Shown here piece by piece: positions 36,712 to 39,328 of a stretch of DNA of 39,328 nucleotides. Numbering within the stretch: position 1 is the stretch's first letter; every line of letters begins with the position of its first letter. The stretch spans positions 1 through 39,328 of the forward strand of contig NZ_CP075396.1 in the NCBI RefSeq assembly GCF_023035875.1, read 5' to 3'. Source of the stretch: Borrelia puertoricensis (GTDB taxonomy: Bacteria > Spirochaetota > Spirochaetia > Borreliales > Borreliaceae). Position numbers and translations under genes: made by a program. The notes beneath the pieces were generated by a model. That model searched no databases and was not told the origin of the DNA. It saw only the letters and a list, made by a program, of their open reading frames with translations.

Positions 36712-37599
36712 ATGAAGAGAAATATTTTATCAGTATGTATGTTAGCATTATTATGTTTGTTATCATGTGATATGAATGCCCTTAATGATTTATTAAATGA
36801 AGTAAGGGAAAAGGTTTTAGATGAAAGCAAAGATAATAAATATTTAAACCATGAACAAGGAAATCAGGAACAAAAAGAAGTTGTTATAGATTCTCTTGAA
36901 GAAGGAGTAGAAATACAACAAGACATGGAAGTAAAACCTGTTAATGCGGGATTTGAGGTGTTTAGGCAAGAGTATCCATACTATCCTCAAGAAGAAGTAA
37001 TAAAAATAGAAGAAAAAGATTTAGTTCCAAGTACTGAATCCGAAAAAGAAGCACAAGCAGAAATTGAAAAAGTAAAAGGTGCTCTTGGAGATTCTGGATT
37101 CCAGCAATTAATTAAGAATGCACTTGAGCTTAAAGATAGATGTGAGCGAGGAAGAGCTGATTTTTATGATATAATGGGAAAAATTCAGAGTGAAAGAATA
37201 TCACTAACCAAAAAGCGTAAGGAAAATATAGAAAAGATAAGAAAGTTAACTCAATTGCAAAATAAGTTAAATGATGAAAGGTCTAATCTCGAGAGGCTTA
37301 TGAATGAAGTTGAGGTTGGACTTAATGAAAGAAGTTCTGCAAAATATTTTTTTGAAGATTCTGAAAAGATTTTAAAAGAAGCTATTACTGACAGATTAAG
37401 AAATAACAAACGTAGAAGTTACTGGTCAAGAAGAGGGAATGGTGATTTTCTAGCTAGAAAGGCACGAAGTAATGCGGAAAGTTCTTTAGAACAACTAGAA
37501 TCTTCTTCTGTGAAGTTAATTGAAGCAATGGCAAAGATAAAAGAAATAGAAGAACTTATTAGTGAGGCAAAGTCTGCTCTAGGTAATCTTTCAAGATAG
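36712..37599 (+). CDS. Surface lipoprotein, helical, relapsing-fever type
   Basis: The ATG at 36712 follows CCCAGGAGGGAGAT. The 295-residue product has signal MKRNILSVCMLALLCLLSC and mature CDMNALNDLLNEVREK. The middle is acidic, then long helices with likely coiled coil follow (about residues 115-295, including RISLTKKRKENIEKIRKLTQ and LNERSSAKYFFEDSEKIL). It shares its N-terminus with the left-end gene at 370 but not its body. It is probably a helical-bundle surface lipoprotein; a role in binding host or complement proteins is possible but unproven. It lies next to thyX at the telomere-proximal end. Confidence 0.85.
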   Translation: MKRNILSVCMLALLCLLSCDMNALNDLLNEVREKVLDESKDNKYLNHEQGNQEQKEVVIDSLEEGVEIQQDMEVKPVNAGFEVFRQEYPYYPQEEVIKIEEKDLVPSTESEKEAQAEIEKVKGALGDSGFQQLIKNALELKDRCERGRADFYDIMGKIQSERISLTKKRKENIEKIRKLTQLQNKLNDERSNLERLMNEVEVGLNERSSAKYFFEDSEKILKEAITDRLRNNKRRSYWSRRGNGDFLARKARSNAESSLEQLESSSVKLIEAMAKIKEIEELISEAKSALGNLSR

Positions 37600-37639
37600 A
37601 GACTGAAAAATTTAAATATTTTATAATATTAGTATTTTC

Positions 37640-37680
37640 AAGAAGAGTTCCTTTATAAGGGACCTTCTTTAATTTTATTT
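37640..37680 (+). terminator. Terminator after lipoprotein gene
   Basis: AAGAAGAGTTCCTT pairs with AAGGGACCTTCTT around a short loop and is followed by T-rich DNA. Confidence 0.65.
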
Positions 37681-37694
37681 AAATAAGTTTCTAA

Positions 37695-37759
37695 AAACTA
37701 TATAATGATTTAAATTGAATAACTAGTGAATTATTTTAAGGTGTTGAGGTGTAATTGTT
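37695..37759 (+). promoter_or_regulatory. Candidate thyX promoter and ribosome site
   Basis: TATAAT near 37700 has a weak TTTAAA 17 bp upstream. GTTGAGGTG at 37743-37751 lies about 9 bp before the TTG start codon. The terminator just upstream suggests that thyX has its own promoter. Confidence 0.5.
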
Positions 37760-38584
37760 TTGAATACTGATATTGAGAGAGAAGATTTATTAAATAAGGA
37801 ATATAAGGTTTTAGATAAAGGCTTTATCAAACTTGTTGATTATATGGGTAGTGAGGAGAGAATATTGAATGCAGCAAGGATTTCATATCGAGGTGAGAGA
37901 ATTAGGAGGACAGATGCTGAACTTATAGATTATTTAGTTAGAAATGAGCACACAAGTCCATTTGAACAAGTGGTTTTTACATTTTATATTAAGGCTCCTA
38001 TATTTGTTGCAAGGCAATGGATGAGACATAGAACAGCAAGGATTAATGAAGTATCTGGTTCATATAGTTTTCTTAGAGAAGAGTTTTATGTGCCTTTAGA
38101 GGAGGATCTAAAAATACAAAATATTGAGAGTAATCAAATTGAAGCTAATTTTGCAAAGAATGTGTTAAGTGATTTAAGAGAGAGTCAAAAAACTTGTTAC
38201 AAGTTATATCAAGATATGATAAATAGTAATGTTTCAAAAGAAGTTTCTAGAATAGCTTTACCTTTAAGCTTGTATACTGAATGGTATTGGCAGATTGATT
38301 TAAATAATCTTTTTCATTTTATCAAATTAAGGTTGGCATTAAATGAATCGAAAGAGGTTAGTGAAAATTCATCAAAAGAGATGAGTGAATATGCCAAAAT
38401 ATTGCTTGATGTTATTGAAAAGCTTGTGCCTATTGCTACTAAAAGTTTTAAGAATCATATCTTAAAAGGGTGTAGGTTGTCTTATGAAGAGATAATAGCT
38501 ATTTCTGGTGCATTAAATATTAGTAAACTCAAATTGGATGATAAGGCATTAAATAGATTAAAAGATAAGCTTAATATTAAATAA
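37760..38584 (+). CDS. thyX: Flavin-dependent thymidylate synthase ThyX
   Basis: ThyX makes dTMP from dUMP using methylene-tetrahydrofolate, with FAD and NADPH. The 274-residue product carries the signature RHRTARINEVS (RHR-x7-S) at about residues 93-103. Other family features are YLVRNEHTSPFEQVVFTFYI and RIALPLSLYTEWYWQIDLNNLFHFIKLR, which hold substrate- and flavin-contacting residues. The start is TTG at 37760, chosen for the ribosome site GAGGTG and because no earlier in-frame start exists. The first in-frame ATG comes only at LVDYM. thyX on linear plasmids is typical of relapsing-fever Borrelia and supplies de novo thymidylate. A relic of its 5' part lies at 1760-1902. Confidence 0.96.
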   Translation: MNTDIEREDLLNKEYKVLDKGFIKLVDYMGSEERILNAARISYRGERIRRTDAELIDYLVRNEHTSPFEQVVFTFYIKAPIFVARQWMRHRTARINEVSGSYSFLREEFYVPLEEDLKIQNIESNQIEANFAKNVLSDLRESQKTCYKLYQDMINSNVSKEVSRIALPLSLYTEWYWQIDLNNLFHFIKLRLALNESKEVSENSSKEMSEYAKILLDVIEKLVPIATKSFKNHILKGCRLSYEEIIAISGALNISKLKLDDKALNRLKDKLNIK

Positions 38585-38666
38585 TAAAAATAAAGTTTTT
38601 CTATTATTCTGTTGAATAACAGTAATAATGAGATATACTTTATAAAAAGTAAGTTGATGTTGGATT

Positions 38667-39263
38667 TTGTGTGTGAGAGAGAAGATAAATTTTATATATA
38701 GAATTGTATTTATATTTTGTATAATTTGTTTTGTAAGTTGTGAATTATTTAAAAATTCTGATAATAAAGGTGATTTATTTCAAAATCTAGGGCATGTTAA
38801 TTTAAAGTCAGATTGGAGAGATAATCTTAAGCTTAATAAAGAAGAGTTTGATACATTAACTTTTTTTGTTAATGCGTTAAAAAATGAATTACCTAAGGGT
38901 GGTTCAAGTCATTTTGATATTTATTTACAAGGAGATGTATCTAAAATAGAGGGATATATTAAAAGGTTTTTATTAAAACTGAATGATAAGGGAAAAGTTA
39001 AAGAATTACTTAAGCATATTAAATATGGCAAAGATAATCCACTTAATATAGAGGGTAGAGATGAAAAGCTTAATATAGATGCAAAAGATTATTATAAAAT
39101 AGAGAAAAGACTCACTGATGTTTTTGATAATTATTTTATGTTTTTAAATCCTCCTAGTTCTCCTTCAGGACCACCTCCTCTTATTGAAAACGATCCTGAA
39201 GAGAAAGTATTTGAATCAATTAAAAAAGTGTGTTATGAGCATAGACATAGAAATAAAAACTAA
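38667..39263 (+). CDS. Putative lipoprotein next to the right telomere
   Basis: The product is about 196-198 residues, starting at TTG 38667 or GTG 38673; neither has a good ribosome site, so the start is uncertain. The signal segment INFIYRIVFIFCIICFVSC gives a lipobox FVSC and mature CELFKNSDNKGD. The body is charged and helical (LKLNKEEFDTLTFFVNALKN), with a Pro-rich stretch near the C-terminus (NPPSSPSGPPPL). It resembles small Borrelia plasmid lipoproteins in general layout; I cannot place the family. The stop is only 65 bp from the plasmid end. Confidence 0.75.
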   Translation: MCVREKINFIYRIVFIFCIICFVSCELFKNSDNKGDLFQNLGHVNLKSDWRDNLKLNKEEFDTLTFFVNALKNELPKGGSSHFDIYLQGDVSKIEGYIKRFLLKLNDKGKVKELLKHIKYGKDNPLNIEGRDEKLNIDAKDYYKIEKRLTDVFDNYFMFLNPPSSPSGPPPLIENDPEEKVFESIKKVCYEHRHRNKN

Positions 39264-39289
39264 ATCGTACAGAATGAGATTTTTAAGAT

Positions 39290-39328
39290 TAGCTTAACTA
39301 GTATTTTATACTATTAAAAACTAAACTA
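39290..39328. other. Right telomere end, Borrelia hairpin type
   Basis: Read inward, TTAATAGTATAA begins 12 nt from the end, and TAGTATA (complement at 39307-39313) is 16 nt from the end, exactly as on the left. Just inside, TAGTAT-AAA-ATACTA makes a small inverted repeat. No TATAAT box 1 is present on this side, so the two telomeres differ in subtype. Confidence 0.8.

Overview
The window looks like one linear plasmid of a relapsing-fever Borrelia. The evidence is the AT-rich DNA, a PF57-PF50-PF32-PF49 plasmid maintenance operon, three bdr genes, remnants of a cp32-type prophage, a flavin-dependent thymidylate synthase gene (thyX), and about 22 cassettes of the variable major proteins Vlp (variable large protein) and Vsp (variable small protein). 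These proteins are the basis of antigenic variation in this group. The first and last bases both carry TTAATAGTATAA at the same distance (12 nt) from the end, on the inward strand. This is the box-3 type motif of Borrelia hairpin telomeres, so the window is probably a complete or nearly complete plasmid of about 39.3 kb. The species cannot be fixed from the sequence.

Layout, left to right. (1) 1-2.2 kb: left telomere, a helically phased array of 21-bp units, an outward-facing lipoprotein gene with a perfect palindrome in its leader, and a relic in which the 5' end of a second lipoprotein is fused in frame to the 5' part of thyX. (2) 2.2-4.3 kb: a frameshifted vlp and a bdr gene, both facing the left telomere. 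(3) 4.3-8.9 kb: decayed phage-type genes (large terminase, DUF603-like protein, lipoprotein, DUF244-like nuclease), each with one identifiable lesion. (4) 9.1-12.1 kb: the intact plasmid maintenance operon, then small decayed genes to 13.4 kb. (5) 13.5-36.1 kb: the vmp archive, all on the + strand, with 15 vlp cassettes in four N-terminal classes, 5 vsp cassettes, two bdr genes and one scrambled relic. (6) 36.2-39.3 kb: lipoprotein gene, thyX, a second lipoprotein gene and the right telomere.

For the vlp entries I use descriptive classes: G1 (EDPKTTF...GKGFLDVFTSL), G2 ([18 protein letters not shown]), G3 (SGQQ...GGAATGGSSLSSVLMD, resembling B. hermsii Vlp7) and G4 (VKIGHGFYEIFGNAIGDA). Four classes match the four published vlp subfamilies in number, but apart from G3 I do not assign Greek letters.

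How the parts work together. Intact cassettes start with an almost invariant block (AAGGAGGCACGTGATAATG plus signal-peptide codons) and end with a shared 3' block that forms a terminator. These correspond to the upstream and downstream homology blocks that drive gene conversion into the expression site in relapsing-fever Borrelia. Many cassettes lack the 5' block and cannot be translated as they stand, so they are archive copies. I found no convincing expression-site promoter. The most notable unexplained structure is that the conserved 5' and 3' blocks contain inverted copies of one short sequence (GACTTTATTT / AAATAAAGTC). At some boundaries this grows into perfect 22-30 bp palindromes, one arm of which can supply the start codon of the next cassette.
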